DNA from: Actinomycetota bacterium
GTDB taxonomy: Bacteria; Actinomycetota; Actinomycetes; Actinomycetales; Dermatophilaceae
Direction of reading: 5' to 3'
Assembly: GCA_020161845.1 (NCBI GenBank)
Contig: JAIUNK010000005.1
Location: forward strand, 1 to 64,000
DNA length: 64,000 nt
Notes under the pieces: generated by a model
Database searches by the model: none
Seen by the model: the letters and a program-made list of their open reading frames with translations, nothing else
What the model was told of the DNA's origin: nothing
Program-made: the position numbers and the translations under genes
Part shown: positions 7,977-17,783 of the stretch, piece by piece
Numbering within the stretch: position 1 is the first letter of the stretch
How the letters are laid out: every line of letters starts with the position of its first letter

Positions 7977-10900
7977 GTGGAGAACACGGTGGTCCTTTCG
8001 CGCAGCAGTGGGGTGACGACCGTCCCGTGGCAGGAGGACGCTCCGATCCGCGCCGACCTCTTCAGCCCGGAGAGGTTCGAGGAACACGCGGTCTCCCTGG
8101 CGGATGGGCACACCACCGGCCGCCGCCCACCCCGGGTCAAGACGCTGCTCGCCCGGCTGAACGACGACGCGCTGGCGCTGACCAAGGCCTACGACGCGCT
8201 CAACCAGGACATCGTCGAGCGGCGCACCCTCACGCCGGCCGGGGAGTGGCTGGTCGACAACTTCCACCTGGTGGACCGGCACATCCGGGAGATCCGGCTG
8301 GGCATGCTCGGCGACGGGCAGCAGCGCCTGCCGCGGCTGGGCACCGGCTTCCTGGAGGGCTATCCGCGGGTGTTCGCGATCGCGTGGGCGTACGTCGCGC
8401 ACAGCGATTCGGTGTTCGACCCGGTGCTGCTCGCCCGGTTCGTGCGGGCGTATGAGTCCCGCAAGGCGTTGACCGTCGCGGAGCTGAGCGCCCTGCCGTT
8501 GATGCTGCGCATCGTCCTCATCGAGAACATGCGCCGGGTCTCCGACGGCCTCGCCGACAGCTCGCGGCAGCTGCGCTCCGCGGACGCCGCGGCGGACCGG
8601 CTGCTCGGCCTCGGCCCCGACGCCTCCGGCCCCACCGAGGCGGCGCAGGTGCTGCCGGACGGGCTCAAGGGCGAGGGCCGCTCGTTCGTGGTGCAGCTGA
8701 TGCGCCGGCTCACCGGCACCAACCTCGATGACACCCTGGCGTGGCTCGACCACGACCTGGACTCGCGCGGCCTGCATCCGACGGCGCTGGTCCAGGAGGA
8801 ACACCAGAGCGTGGCCCGCGACTCGGTGACCATGCGCAACATCTTCCAGAGCCTGCGGCTCATTGCCGACGTCTCCTGGAGCGAGTGGTTCGAGTCGGTC
8901 TCCCTGATCGAGCGGGAGCTGCGCACCAACCCCGACTACGCCGCGCTCGACCCGGCCTCCCGTGGGCTCTACCGCCAGGCCGTCGAGGAGCTGGCCAAGG
9001 GCTCGGGCCAGAACGAGATCGACGTGACCCGCGCGGCGCTGCAACGCAGTGCCTATTCCTCGGACGAGATCCGCCGGGACGTCGGCTACTGGCTGCTCGA
9101 CGAGGGCCGCCGCGACTTCGAGGCCACGCTCGGCTACCGGCCGGACGCCCGCAAGCGCCTCGTGCGGATCATGCGCGGTGCCGGGCTGCCCGGCTATCTG
9201 GGGGCGCTGACGCTGCTGACCCTGGCGCTGTCGGTGCTGGCCAGCTACCTGATGTGGCGCCTGGTGGACCCCGCCGTGGGCGTCCCCGGGCTCGGCACGC
9301 ACCGATTCGGGCCGTTGCCCCCGACGTGGACGCTGATCGCGGCGGTCCTGCTCGGCCTGCCCGCCAGCGACCTGGCCCTGGCCCTGCTCAACTACTGGTC
9401 CACCCGGCTGATCCCGGAGAGCCCGCTGCCCGGTCTCGCGCTGCTGCACGGCGTACCGGAACGGCTGCGCACGCTCGTCGTCATCCCGACGATGATCACC
9501 TCACCCGAGGGCGTGGACGAGCTGATCGCCGACCTCGAGGTGCACCATCTGGCTAACAAGGACCAGCAGATCTACATCGGCGCGGCGACCGACTGGAAGG
9601 ACGCCGACGCGGAAGTCCTCGACGGCGACGAGGCCCTGCTGCTGCGGGCGATCGACGGGATCAACCGGCTCAACGCGCACTACGGCGATCGGTTCCTGCT
9701 GTTCCATCGGCCCCGCCGGTGGAACCCCGGCGAGGGCAAGTGGATGGGCTGGGAGCGCAAGCGCGGAAAGCTGGAGCAGCTCAACCACCTGCTGCAGGGC
9801 GATCAGGACCACGAGATGGAGGTCAAGGCAGGCCGGCTGCCGGGGCCGTTCCGCTATGTCGTGACCCTCGACAGCGACACCCGGCTGCCGCGCGAATCGG
9901 TGCGCCAGCTCGTCGGCAAGATGGCCCACCCGCTCAACATGGCCCGGCTGCACCCCTCCGGCCAGGTGCTGCGCGGCTACGGCATCCTGCAGCCGCGGGT
10001 CAGCCCGTCGCTGCCATTGGCCGAGGAGAGCTCGACGTACCAGCGGATCTTCTCCACCCCGGCCGGGACCAACCCCTACGCGACGACGGTCTCCGACGTC
10101 TACCAGGACCTTTTCGAAGAGGGCTCGTTCTCCGGCAAGGGCATCTACGACCTCGCGGCCGTCACCGCCGCCTGGGAGGGCAAGATCCCGGAGAACACGA
10201 TCCTGTCCCACGACCTGTTGGAGGGCAATTACGCCCGGTCCGGCATGGCCACCGACGTCGAGGTCGTCGAGGCCTACCCGACCAGCTACTACGTCGCCTC
10301 CCGGCGCGACCATCGATGGATCCGCGGCGACTGGCAGTTGCTGCCCTGGATCCTGTTCCGACGCCAGGGCATCCACGGCCTGGGCCTGTGGAAGATGATC
10401 GACAACCTGCGTCGGTCGCTGGTCCCGATCGCGGTCGTCGTCGGCATCATCACCCTCGTTGCGCTGCTGCCCCCGCTGGCCGCCTGCGTCGCGATCTTCG
10501 CCCTGCTCGCGGCGTACTTCATCCCGCCGCTGTTCTCGCTGCCCGCCGCCCTGTCCCGCCGCGAACGCGGGGTCATCCGGTCCAGCTACCTCGGCGCGGT
10601 CCTGGAGGACGCCCGGGACGGCATCATCCTCGGCCTGACCAACACCGTGCTGCTCGCGCACCGGGCCGCGCTCTGTCTCGACGCCATCGGCCGCACGCTG
10701 TTCCGCCTGCTCGTCTCCCGCAAGCACCTACTGGAGTGGACGACGGCGGCGGCGTCCGCGGCGGCCACCCGCAACACCGCGGGGTTCTACGTGCGGGCGA
10801 TGGCGGCCGGGCTGATCCCGCCGGCGCTGCTGCTGCTTGTCGCGGCCCTGCGCGGCCCGTGGTCGCTGCTCGTCGCCGCGCCGCTGGTGCTGGGCTGGTT

Positions 10901-13900
10901 CCTCGCGCCGGTGCTGGCCTACTCCATCAGCCGCCCGCTGGCGACCACCGATCTGCACGCTTCGCCGGAGGATCTGCGCGAGCTGCGCCTCATCGCCCGG
11001 CGGACCTGGCACTTCTTCGAGACGTTCGTGGGACCCGGCGAGAATCACCTGCCCCCGGACAACTTCCAGGAGAGCCCCACCCCGGTTGTCGCGCACCGCA
11101 CCTCCCCGACGAACATCGGGCTCTACATGCTCGTCTGCGTCGCCGCGGCCGACAACGGCTGGATCAGCGCCGAGGAGGCGGCCACCCGCATCGAGGGCAC
11201 CCTGGGCACCATCGACCGGCTGGAGAAGCACAAGGGGCACCTGCTCAACTGGTACGAGACGCAGACCCTCGCGCCGCTTCCGCCCGCCTACGTCTCCTCG
11301 GTGGACTCCGGCAACTTCGCCGGCCACCTCATCGCGCTGCGGCAGGCCGTGCTCGACTGGGTCGGCGGGATCCGCACCCCGGGCGTGGACCGGATCGACG
11401 GCGCGCGGGACACCTTGGGCGTGCTGCAGCAAGTGCTCGCGGAGCCCGAGACGGTACGGCGACTGGGGGCGCCCGGCCTGGCCCGCGTCACCGAGGCGGC
11501 GGCGACCCTGCAGCAGGCCCTGGCCCCCGGCAGCGACGGCGAGGTCGACCTGCCCAGGGCCGCGGACATGGCCGCCGCGCTGGTCCAGGTGCTCGACCAG
11601 GAAGATCCGCAGCACAGCACGGCCGACCCGCACGATCCGGCCAGCGCCGGATCGCCGCGCACCTGGGCGCTGGCGGTGGGCCGGGCGATCGCCGGCCTGC
11701 GGACCGACCGCTCCGTCGCGGATGGCCAACTGGCCGCCCTGGACGGGCGGCTGCTGGACATCGCGCGCCGCTGCACCGACCTGGCCGCCGCCCACGACTT
11801 CACCTTCCTGGTGGATCCGCGCCGTGGCCTGCTCTCCATCGGCTATCACGTGCCGGATGCCCAGCTCGACGACAGCTGTTATGACCTGCTCGCCTCCGAG
11901 GCGCGGCTGGCCAGCTTCTTCGCCATCGCCAAGGGCGACGTGCGCACCCGGCACTGGGCGACCCTCGGTCGACCGCTGTGCGCGGCCGGCGGCGGCGCGG
12001 CCCTGGCGTCCTGGTCGGGCTCGATGTTCGAATACCTGATGCCCGGCCTGGTGATGCGGCAACCCTCGACCGGCCTGCTCGCCAAGACCATGCGGCTGGT
12101 GGTGCGCGCCCAGATGGCCTACGCGGCCCGGTTCGACATCCCGTGGGGCATCTCCGAGTCGGCGTACAACGCCCGCGACCCGCAGCACACCTATCAATAC
12201 GGTCCGTTCGGCGTCCCCGACCTCGGCCTGGTCCGGGGTCTGTCGGACAACCTGGTCATCGCGCCGTATGCGACGGGGCTGGCGGCCATGGTCGACCCGG
12301 GGGAGGCCGCGGCCAACTACGACCGGTTGCGCGCCCTGGGCGCCCGCGGCGCCTTCGGCTTCTACGAGGCCGTCGACTTCACCGGCACCCGGCTGCCGCA
12401 GGACGAGAAGTACGCCGTGGTCCGCTGCTACATGGCCCACCACCACGGGATGACGCTGCTGGCCATCCACAACGCCGTCCACGACGGGCTGATGCGCGAG
12501 CGGTTCCACACCGAGCCGATGATCGCGGCGTGCGAACTGCTGCTGCAGGAGCGCGCGCCCCGCTACGTCCCGGTCTCCCCCCGCAAGACCCGCGAGCAGG
12601 GCATGCGGGTCGGCCGGGACGCGCTGGCGGCGCCGAGCGAGCGGCTCTTCACGGGCAACGCCGCCTTTGCGCCGGCCGTGCACCACCTGTCCAACGGCCG
12701 CCTCTCGCTCACCCTCACCCCGGCCGGCGGGGGCCAGTTGCGCTGGAACGGCAACGCGCTCACCCGCTGGCGGGTGGACCGCAGCACCGAGCAGCTGGGC
12801 GACTTCGTCTACCTGCGCGACGACGAGACCGGGCAGTACTGGTCCGCCACCGGGATGCCGGTGCGCGGCTCCGCGGCGGGCTACGAGGTCCGGTTCACCC
12901 AGGACAGCGCCACCTATCGGCGGCATCACCGCACGATCGCCTCGACGGTGGATTGGCGGGTCTCGCCCGAGGCGGACGTGGCTGTCCGCCGGGTCACGCT
13001 GATCAACGAGGGCACCGACGCGCGGACGATCACCCTGGCGTCGTACGGCGAGCTCGTGCTCGGTCGCGCCGCCGACGACGACGCGCACCCGGTGTTCAGC
13101 CGGATGTTCGTGCACACGGAGTACGACGAGAGCCTCGGCGCGCTCATCGCCTACCGGCGGCCCCGCACCAGCGGCGCCCCGGACGTCTGGCTGGGGCACA
13201 TGCTGGTCGTGGACACCCCCGCGGCTAGGCGTGGCGCGCCGGACTCCGCGGTCGTCATCGAGAACCCCGAGGTCGGGCCGATCGTGCCGCAGACGAACCG
13301 GCGGACGTTCCTCGGCCGGGGCGGGAGCACCCGCCGACCGGCGGCGATGGAGTCGGGCTGGCCGTTGCCGTCCAGTGGCGCGGACGACCCCGAGGCCCTG
13401 GGATACACGCTCGACCCGATCGCCTCGCTGGCGCAGCGGGTCTCGGTGCCCGCCGGCGGCCGGGCCCGGGTGTTCCTGTGGACGGTCGCGGCCTCGACCC
13501 GGGAGGACCTGGTGCGGCTGCTCGATCAGCACCGGCAGACCTCGGCGTACGAGCGGATCGCCTCCCTGGGCTGGACCGAGGCCCAGATCCAGCTGCGCTA
13601 TCTCGGCATCTCCGCCGACGAGGCCAACCAGTTCCAGACCCTGGCCGGTCACGTGCTCTATCCGCACCCGGTGCTGCGACCGGACGAGTCGCTGCTGTTG
13701 CGCTCGGCGGCGCCGCAGAGCGGGCTGTGGCCGCTCGGCATCTCCGGCGACCTGCCCATCGTGCTGGTCAACATCGCCGACGGCGCCGAGCTGCCGCTGG
13801 TCCGCCAGATGGTGCGGGCGTTCGAGTTCTGGCGGCTGCGCCGCTTCGCGGTGGACCTCGTGGTCGTCAACCTGCACTCCACCAGCTATGCCGAGGACCT

Positions 13901-16769
13901 GCAGCAACGCCTGGAACACCTGGTGGTCTCGATCCAGCCGCGGACCGGTTCGCCGGACTCGACGGGCCGGATCTTCCTGCTGCGGGCCGACCAGACCGAC
14001 CCGCAGGTGCTGGCCTCGCTCACCGCCGCGGCCCGGGTCGTCCTGGACGCCCGCCGCGGCGACCTGGGCGCGCAACTGCCGCTGTCGGTGATCGCGGCGC
14101 TGCCGGACGACGCCGCGGCGGACCCGACCGCGCCGGCCGTCGGTGCGGGCGGCACGATCGCCGGCACCGTCGCCGGCAGCACGGTCGCCGGCACCCGTGG
14201 CCGGGCGGTGTCGCGCCCTGCCACGGATTCGGCGACCCGGACCGGCCGCGCGCCGGCGCGGGCCACCCGCCCGCCGGCCCCGGAGATCCCGCCGACCCCG
14301 GTGCCCACCCCGCTGCTGTTCTTCAACTCCTTCGGCGGGTTCTCGATGGACGGCACGGAATATGTCACCGTGCTCGACGAGGGCCGCAGCACGCCGGCGC
14401 CGTGGATGAACGTCGTGGCCAACCCCACCTTCGGGTTCCACGCGACGGCCGAGGGCGCCGGCTACACGTGGTGGCGCAACAGCCGCGACAACCAGATCAC
14501 CCCGTGGGGCAACGATCCGGTGACGGCGCCGCTGTGCGAGGTCGTCTATGTCCGCGACGACGAGTCCGGCACGGTGCTCTCGCCGATGGCGGGCGCGATC
14601 GGCGAGGGCCGCCATGTCACCCATCACGGGTTCGGCTACACCCGCTTCCGGCACCACCGCGCCGGCCTGGAGTTGGACCTGACCCAGTTCGTCGCCGGCG
14701 ATGACCCGGTGAAGGTGTCCTGGCTCAAGGTGCGCAATGCCACCAGTACGGCGCGCACGGTGACGGTGACCTCGTACGCCGACCTGGTCCTGGGGTTCAA
14801 GCGCGACGAGGAGCCGCGCCACCTCATCACCGAGGTGGACCCGGACACCAAGGCGCTGTTCGTCCGCAACCCGTGGAGCACCGGGTTCGCCGATCAGGTG
14901 ATCGCGTTCGACATGGGCGGCCGGCAGACCTCGTTGACGGCGGCCCGGCGCGAGGTGCTCGGCCTGCACGGCAACCTCTCGGATCCGCGGGCGATCATGT
15001 TGGGCGAGAAACTCGCCGGTCGGGTCGGGGCGGGTTTCGACCCGTGCGCGGCCCTGCAACTGACCGTGCGCATCGGCCCGGGCGAGACCGTCACGGTGCC
15101 GATGACGATGGCTGCCGCCACCGATCGCGAGGGCGCTCGGGAGTTGGTGCAGCGCTACCGTGCCGCCGATCTCGAGGCGACCCTGGCGCAGGTCCGCGAG
15201 ACCTGGCGGGAGCGGCTGGGCAAGGTCACGGTGCGCACCCCGGACCGCGCCTTCGACCTGATGATGAACGGCTGGCTGCTCTACCAGACGCTGGCCTGCC
15301 GGCTCTTCGCGCGCTCGGGCTATTACCAGACCTCGGGGGCCTACGGCTTCCGGGACCAGCTGCAGGACTCGATGGCGACGCTGCTCGTCGATCCCGCGCC
15401 CGCCCGGGAGCACCTGCTGCGGGCCGCGTCTCGGCAGTTCGTCGAGGGTGACGTGCAGCACTGGTGGCTGCCCGCGACGGGGGCCGGGGTGCGCACCCGG
15501 ATCTCCGACGACGTGGTCTGGCTGGTGCACGCGACGGCCCACTACCTGCGCGTCACCGACGACACCTCGGTGTTGGACGAGCAGGTCCCCTTCCTCATCG
15601 GGCCCACCCTGGAGGACGACCAGCACGAGAACTTCTTCACCCCGGAACGGTCCCGGCGCACCGCATCGCTGCAGGACCACGTGATCCTCGCGCTGCAGCG
15701 GGCGTTCACGGCGGGCGTGCACGGGCTGCCGCTGATGGGCGGCGGGGACTGGAACGACGGCATGAACCGCGTCGGCGAGCGCGGCAAGGGCGAGAGCGTG
15801 TGGCTCGGCTGGTTCCTGCACAAGACGATCTCCGACATCATGCCGACGCTGGCCGATCGGGCTCCACAGCTCGCCGAGCACGCCAAGGCCTATCAGCGCA
15901 AGCTGCTGGAGGCGCTGGAGGGCCACGGCTGGGACGGCGAGTGGTACAGGCGGGGCTACTTCGACGACGGCACCCCGCTGGGGTCCCAGGGGCGCACCGA
16001 ATGTCGGATCGACGCGATCGCGCAGAGCTGGGCGGCGCTGTCCGGTGCGGCCCGGCCGGAGCGGGCGCTCAGCGCGATGCGCTGTGTCGACGAGCACCTG
16101 ATCATGACGTCGGAGAAGGTGGCGCGGCTGTTCACGCCGCCGTTCGAGACCTCGGATCCCGACCCGGGCTATGTGCGCGCCTACCCGCCGGGCGTTCGCG
16201 AGAACGGTGGGCAATACACCCACGGCGCGCTCTGGTCGATCTTCGCCAACGCGGCGCTCGGCCGGCAGGATCGGGCGGGCGAGCTGTTCTCGCTGATCAA
16301 CCCGATCAACCACGCGCTGACGTCGGAGGCGGCGCAGGCCTATCGCACGGAGCCCTATGTCATCGCCGCGGACGTCTACTCCGTGGAACCGTACGTCGGG
16401 CGGGGCGGCTGGACCTGGTACACCGGGTCCTCCGGCTGGATGTTCCGCGCCGGGCTGGAAGGCATCCTCGGGGTGCGGCGGATGGCCGACCGGCTCGTGC
16501 TGGACCCCAGCCTGCCCGGTTCCTGGAACAGCGCCACGGTGACCTACCGACATGGCGCCGCGACGTACGAGATCACCCTCGATGCCCAGGGCGAGGCCCC
16601 ACGGCGGGTGACCGCCATCGAGGTGGATGGGGTGCGGCGGACCGGGTCGCGCACCGTCCCCCTCATCGACGACGGCAAGATCCATCAGGTGACGGTGCGG
16701 CTGGAGCACGCCCCCGAGCTGGACGCGGTGCTGCGGCGGCTGGCGGAGGGGCCGGCGGCCGACGAGTGA
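7977..16769 (+). CDS. ndvB: Cyclic beta-1,2-glucan synthase-like protein (NdvB family; GT84 + glucoamylase-like + GH94)
   Basis: About 2930 residues, the usual length for NdvB/ChvB. Order: a soluble N-terminal region (1-400), two helices (about 410-470), a cytosolic GT domain with LDSDTRLP near 628 and HRWIRGDWQ near 780, further helices (about 812-860 and 940-985), a glucoamylase-like domain (about 1240-1510) and two GH94-type phosphorylase regions (from about 1555 and 2110 onward) containing GGGDWNDGMNR near 2588, which holds the catalytic Asp. A proline/alanine-rich linker lies near 2040-2110. In Proteobacteria this enzyme builds periplasmic cyclic beta-1,2-glucans. The start is uncertain: GTG 7977 is in frame and avoids the repetitive leader; ATG 7839 would overlap the divergent oxidoreductase gene. 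Family assignment is strong; the product in this host is inference. Confidence 0.88.
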   Translation: MENTVVLSRSSGVTTVPWQEDAPIRADLFSPERFEEHAVSLADGHTTGRRPPRVKTLLARLNDDALALTKAYDALNQDIVERRTLTPAGEWLVDNFHLVDRHIREIRLGMLGDGQQRLPRLGTGFLEGYPRVFAIAWAYVAHSDSVFDPVLLARFVRAYESRKALTVAELSALPLMLRIVLIENMRRVSDGLADSSRQLRSADAAADRLLGLGPDASGPTEAAQVLPDGLKGEGRSFVVQLMRRLTGTNLDDTLAWLDHDLDSRGLHPTALVQEEHQSVARDSVTMRNIFQSLRLIADVSWSEWFESVSLIERELRTNPDYAALDPASRGLYRQAVEELAKGSGQNEIDVTRAALQRSAYSSDEIRRDVGYWLLDEGRRDFEATLGYRPDARKRLVRIMRGAGLPGYLGALTLLTLALSVLASYLMWRLVDPAVGVPGLGTHRFGPLPPTWTLIAAVLLGLPASDLALALLNYWSTRLIPESPLPGLALLHGVPERLRTLVVIPTMITSPEGVDELIADLEVHHLANKDQQIYIGAATDWKDADAEVLDGDEALLLRAIDGINRLNAHYGDRFLLFHRPRRWNPGEGKWMGWERKRGKLEQLNHLLQGDQDHEMEVKAGRLPGPFRYVVTLDSDTRLPRESVRQLVGKMAHPLNMARLHPSGQVLRGYGILQPRVSPSLPLAEESSTYQRIFSTPAGTNPYATTVSDVYQDLFEEGSFSGKGIYDLAAVTAAWEGKIPENTILSHDLLEGNYARSGMATDVEVVEAYPTSYYVASRRDHRWIRGDWQLLPWILFRRQGIHGLGLWKMIDNLRRSLVPIAVVVGIITLVALLPPLAACVAIFALLAAYFIPPLFSLPAALSRRERGVIRSSYLGAVLEDARDGIILGLTNTVLLAHRAALCLDAIGRTLFRLLVSRKHLLEWTTAAASAAATRNTAGFYVRAMAAGLIPPALLLLVAALRGPWSLLVAAPLVLGWFLAPVLAYSISRPLATTDLHASPEDLRELRLIARRTWHFFETFVGPGENHLPPDNFQESPTPVVAHRTSPTNIGLYMLVCVAAADNGWISAEEAATRIEGTLGTIDRLEKHKGHLLNWYETQTLAPLPPAYVSSVDSGNFAGHLIALRQAVLDWVGGIRTPGVDRIDGARDTLGVLQQVLAEPETVRRLGAPGLARVTEAAATLQQALAPGSDGEVDLPRAADMAAALVQVLDQEDPQHSTADPHDPASAGSPRTWALAVGRAIAGLRTDRSVADGQLAALDGRLLDIARRCTDLAAAHDFTFLVDPRRGLLSIGYHVPDAQLDDSCYDLLASEARLASFFAIAKGDVRTRHWATLGRPLCAAGGGAALASWSGSMFEYLMPGLVMRQPSTGLLAKTMRLVVRAQMAYAARFDIPWGISESAYNARDPQHTYQYGPFGVPDLGLVRGLSDNLVIAPYATGLAAMVDPGEAAANYDRLRALGARGAFGFYEAVDFTGTRLPQDEKYAVVRCYMAHHHGMTLLAIHNAVHDGLMRERFHTEPMIAACELLLQERAPRYVPVSPRKTREQGMRVGRDALAAPSERLFTGNAAFAPAVHHLSNGRLSLTLTPAGGGQLRWNGNALTRWRVDRSTEQLGDFVYLRDDETGQYWSATGMPVRGSAAGYEVRFTQDSATYRRHHRTIASTVDWRVSPEADVAVRRVTLINEGTDARTITLASYGELVLGRAADDDAHPVFSRMFVHTEYDESLGALIAYRRPRTSGAPDVWLGHMLVVDTPAARRGAPDSAVVIENPEVGPIVPQTNRRTFLGRGGSTRRPAAMESGWPLPSSGADDPEALGYTLDPIASLAQRVSVPAGGRARVFLWTVAASTREDLVRLLDQHRQTSAYERIASLGWTEAQIQLRYLGISADEANQFQTLAGHVLYPHPVLRPDESLLLRSAAPQSGLWPLGISGDLPIVLVNIADGAELPLVRQMVRAFEFWRLRRFAVDLVVVNLHSTSYAEDLQQRLEHLVVSIQPRTGSPDSTGRIFLLRADQTDPQVLASLTAAARVVLDARRGDLGAQLPLSVIAALPDDAAADPTAPAVGAGGTIAGTVAGSTVAGTRGRAVSRPATDSATRTGRAPARATRPPAPEIPPTPVPTPLLFFNSFGGFSMDGTEYVTVLDEGRSTPAPWMNVVANPTFGFHATAEGAGYTWWRNSRDNQITPWGNDPVTAPLCEVVYVRDDESGTVLSPMAGAIGEGRHVTHHGFGYTRFRHHRAGLELDLTQFVAGDDPVKVSWLKVRNATSTARTVTVTSYADLVLGFKRDEEPRHLITEVDPDTKALFVRNPWSTGFADQVIAFDMGGRQTSLTAARREVLGLHGNLSDPRAIMLGEKLAGRVGAGFDPCAALQLTVRIGPGETVTVPMTMAAATDREGARELVQRYRAADLEATLAQVRETWRERLGKVTVRTPDRAFDLMMNGWLLYQTLACRLFARSGYYQTSGAYGFRDQLQDSMATLLVDPAPAREHLLRAASRQFVEGDVQHWWLPATGAGVRTRISDDVVWLVHATAHYLRVTDDTSVLDEQVPFLIGPTLEDDQHENFFTPERSRRTASLQDHVILALQRAFTAGVHGLPLMGGGDWNDGMNRVGERGKGESVWLGWFLHKTISDIMPTLADRAPQLAEHAKAYQRKLLEALEGHGWDGEWYRRGYFDDGTPLGSQGRTECRIDAIAQSWAALSGAARPERALSAMRCVDEHLIMTSEKVARLFTPPFETSDPDPGYVRAYPPGVRENGGQYTHGALWSIFANAALGRQDRAGELFSLINPINHALTSEAAQAYRTEPYVIAADVYSVEPYVGRGGWTWYTGSSGWMFRAGLEGILGVRRMADRLVLDPSLPGSWNSATVTYRHGAATYEITLDAQGEAPRRVTAIEVDGVRRTGSRTVPLIDDGKIHQVTVRLEHAPELDAVLRRLAEGPAADE

Positions 16770-16824
16770 CTCGAGCTGTCCTGGCATCGGTCGGCGCCGG
16801 GTGCCGGTCTGCGATGATCCGGCC

Positions 16825-17418
16825 ATGAGCGCAGACCGGCACGAGTACGACGTGGTCGTGACCTGGACCGGGAACCGGGGGCGCGGCACCGCGACGTACG
16901 GCGCCTACGGTCGCGAGCACGAGGTGACGTACGGCGGGAGCCGGCGCGGGGATTCGGTCGGTGAGCCGACCCAGGGTTGGGTCGGCGACCCGCCGGCCAT
17001 TGCGGGGAGCGCGGACCCGGCGTTCCGCGGGGACCCGACCCGCTGGAACCCCGAGCAGCTGCTGGTCGCGGCGGTCTCGCAGTGCCACATGCTGTGGTTT
17101 CTGCACCTGGCCGTCGAGGCGGGGGTAGTCGTCACGGCGTACCAGGATCGCGCCCACGGGGTGATGGTCGTCGATGGGACCGGTGGGCCGGGCGGCGGCC
17201 GGTTCGATCGCGTGGTGCTGCGGCCGGTGGTCGCCCTGGCCGGGGGCACCGAGGGCAGCGCGAGCGACACCGGCCACGGCGCCGACGAGGGCGACGCGGC
17301 GACCCGACGCTTGCACGAGCAAGCACTCTCGGCGCACCACGAGGCACATGCGCGCTGCTTCATCGCGAACTCGCTGAGCATCCCGGTGGAGGTCGAACCG
17401 GAGATCCGCACCGCCTGA
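16825..17418 (+). CDS. OsmC/Ohr-family peroxiredoxin-like protein
   Basis: 197 residues. The family's two cysteines are present: one in SQCHMLWFL (about residue 89) and one in ARCFIANS (about 180), the latter in the form typical of actinobacterial OsmC-like proteins. OsmC/Ohr proteins reduce organic hydroperoxides with this pair. The N-terminal EYDVVVTWTGNRGRGT and the central PEQLLVAAVSQCH stretch are also characteristic. A glycine-rich insertion precedes the second cysteine. I chose ATG 16825 over an in-frame GTG 24 bases upstream. It follows the NdvB-like gene by 55 bases and may share its transcript. Confidence 0.85.
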   Translation: MSADRHEYDVVVTWTGNRGRGTATYGAYGREHEVTYGGSRRGDSVGEPTQGWVGDPPAIAGSADPAFRGDPTRWNPEQLLVAAVSQCHMLWFLHLAVEAGVVVTAYQDRAHGVMVVDGTGGPGGGRFDRVVLRPVVALAGGTEGSASDTGHGADEGDAATRRLHEQALSAHHEAHARCFIANSLSIPVEVEPEIRTA

Positions 17419-17489
17419 ACCCCTGAACCCACCCCTGGCGAGTCGGCGGGGTGGTTCGCGGCGGTCGGCACAGGCCGACGCGTTGTGGC

Positions 17490-17559
17490 TGCAGGCGTCC
17501 GCGCAGGGTTGGGGTCGCTATAGCAGCCCCAACCCTGCGTCGCTGGCTGCATTCTCGGC
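17490..17559 (+). repeat. Palindromic intergenic repeat, family 1, copy A
   Basis: A 36-bp dyad (17503-17538) with 12-base arms GCAGGGTTGGGG / CCCCAACCCTGC. The flanks TGCAGGC on the left and CTGCATTCTCGG on the right match copies B (18808-18877) and C (42998-43067, inverted). It is the most diverged of the three copies. The same-side edge continues into a tandem array. Confidence 0.85.
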
Positions 17560-17560
17560 C

Positions 17561-17650
17561 GCATCGCCACCGGCCGCATCGCCGCCGGCCGTGTCGCCGC
17601 CGGCCGTGTCGCCGCCGGCCGTGTCGCCGCCGGCCGTGTCGCCGCCGGCC
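17561..17650 (+). repeat. 15-bp tandem array attached to repeat copy A
   Basis: Six contiguous units: two beginning GCATCGCC and four identical GTGTCGCCGCCGGCC. The unit ends in CGGCC, the same bases that close the palindromic element just before the array, as if the array was copied out from the element's edge. Confidence 0.9.
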
Positions 17651-17721
17651 GGCGTGACGGCCAACCCCCGACGTGGGCGAACCCCCCGAAGTCGTACTCC
17701 ACAGCCGTGGGTGCCGGGCGA

Positions 17722-17730
17722 GTTATCCAC
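17722..17730 (+). other. Perfect DnaA-box-like sequence TTATCCACA
   Basis: TTATCCACA is identical to the E. coli consensus DnaA box and AT-rich against its surroundings. It lies 54 bases before the AbiEi-like gene. Similar sites occur at 47348 and 61915, both next to the second palindromic repeat family. DnaA binding is inference. Confidence 0.45.
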
Positions 17731-17783
17731 AACTGCGCGCCTCGGGCCGGCACAGGCCGAGCGGTTGCGCTGGGGTGGGCGTT

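Larger units (their letters stand above)
17419..17783. other. 365-bp intergenic region with palindromic repeat, tandem array and DnaA-box-like site
   Basis: No convincing gene. It contains, in order, copy A of the palindromic repeat family (17490-17559), six 15-base tandem units (17561-17650), and a TTATCCACA sequence (17722-17730). Open frames that cross the array only produce pentapeptide runs and are artefacts of the repeat. Confidence 0.7.

Noticed and set aside
10728-16889. Very long open frame antisense to the NdvB-like gene
   Set aside because: Shadow of high-GC codon bias: no family motifs, Arg/Gly/His-rich, and the plus-strand gene is unambiguous.
17483-17730. Open frames encoding pentapeptide runs (SPPAV or GGDTA) across the 15-bp array
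   Set aside because: The 15-base unit is free of stops in several frames, so repeats alone explain the open frames; no start context or conserved domain.
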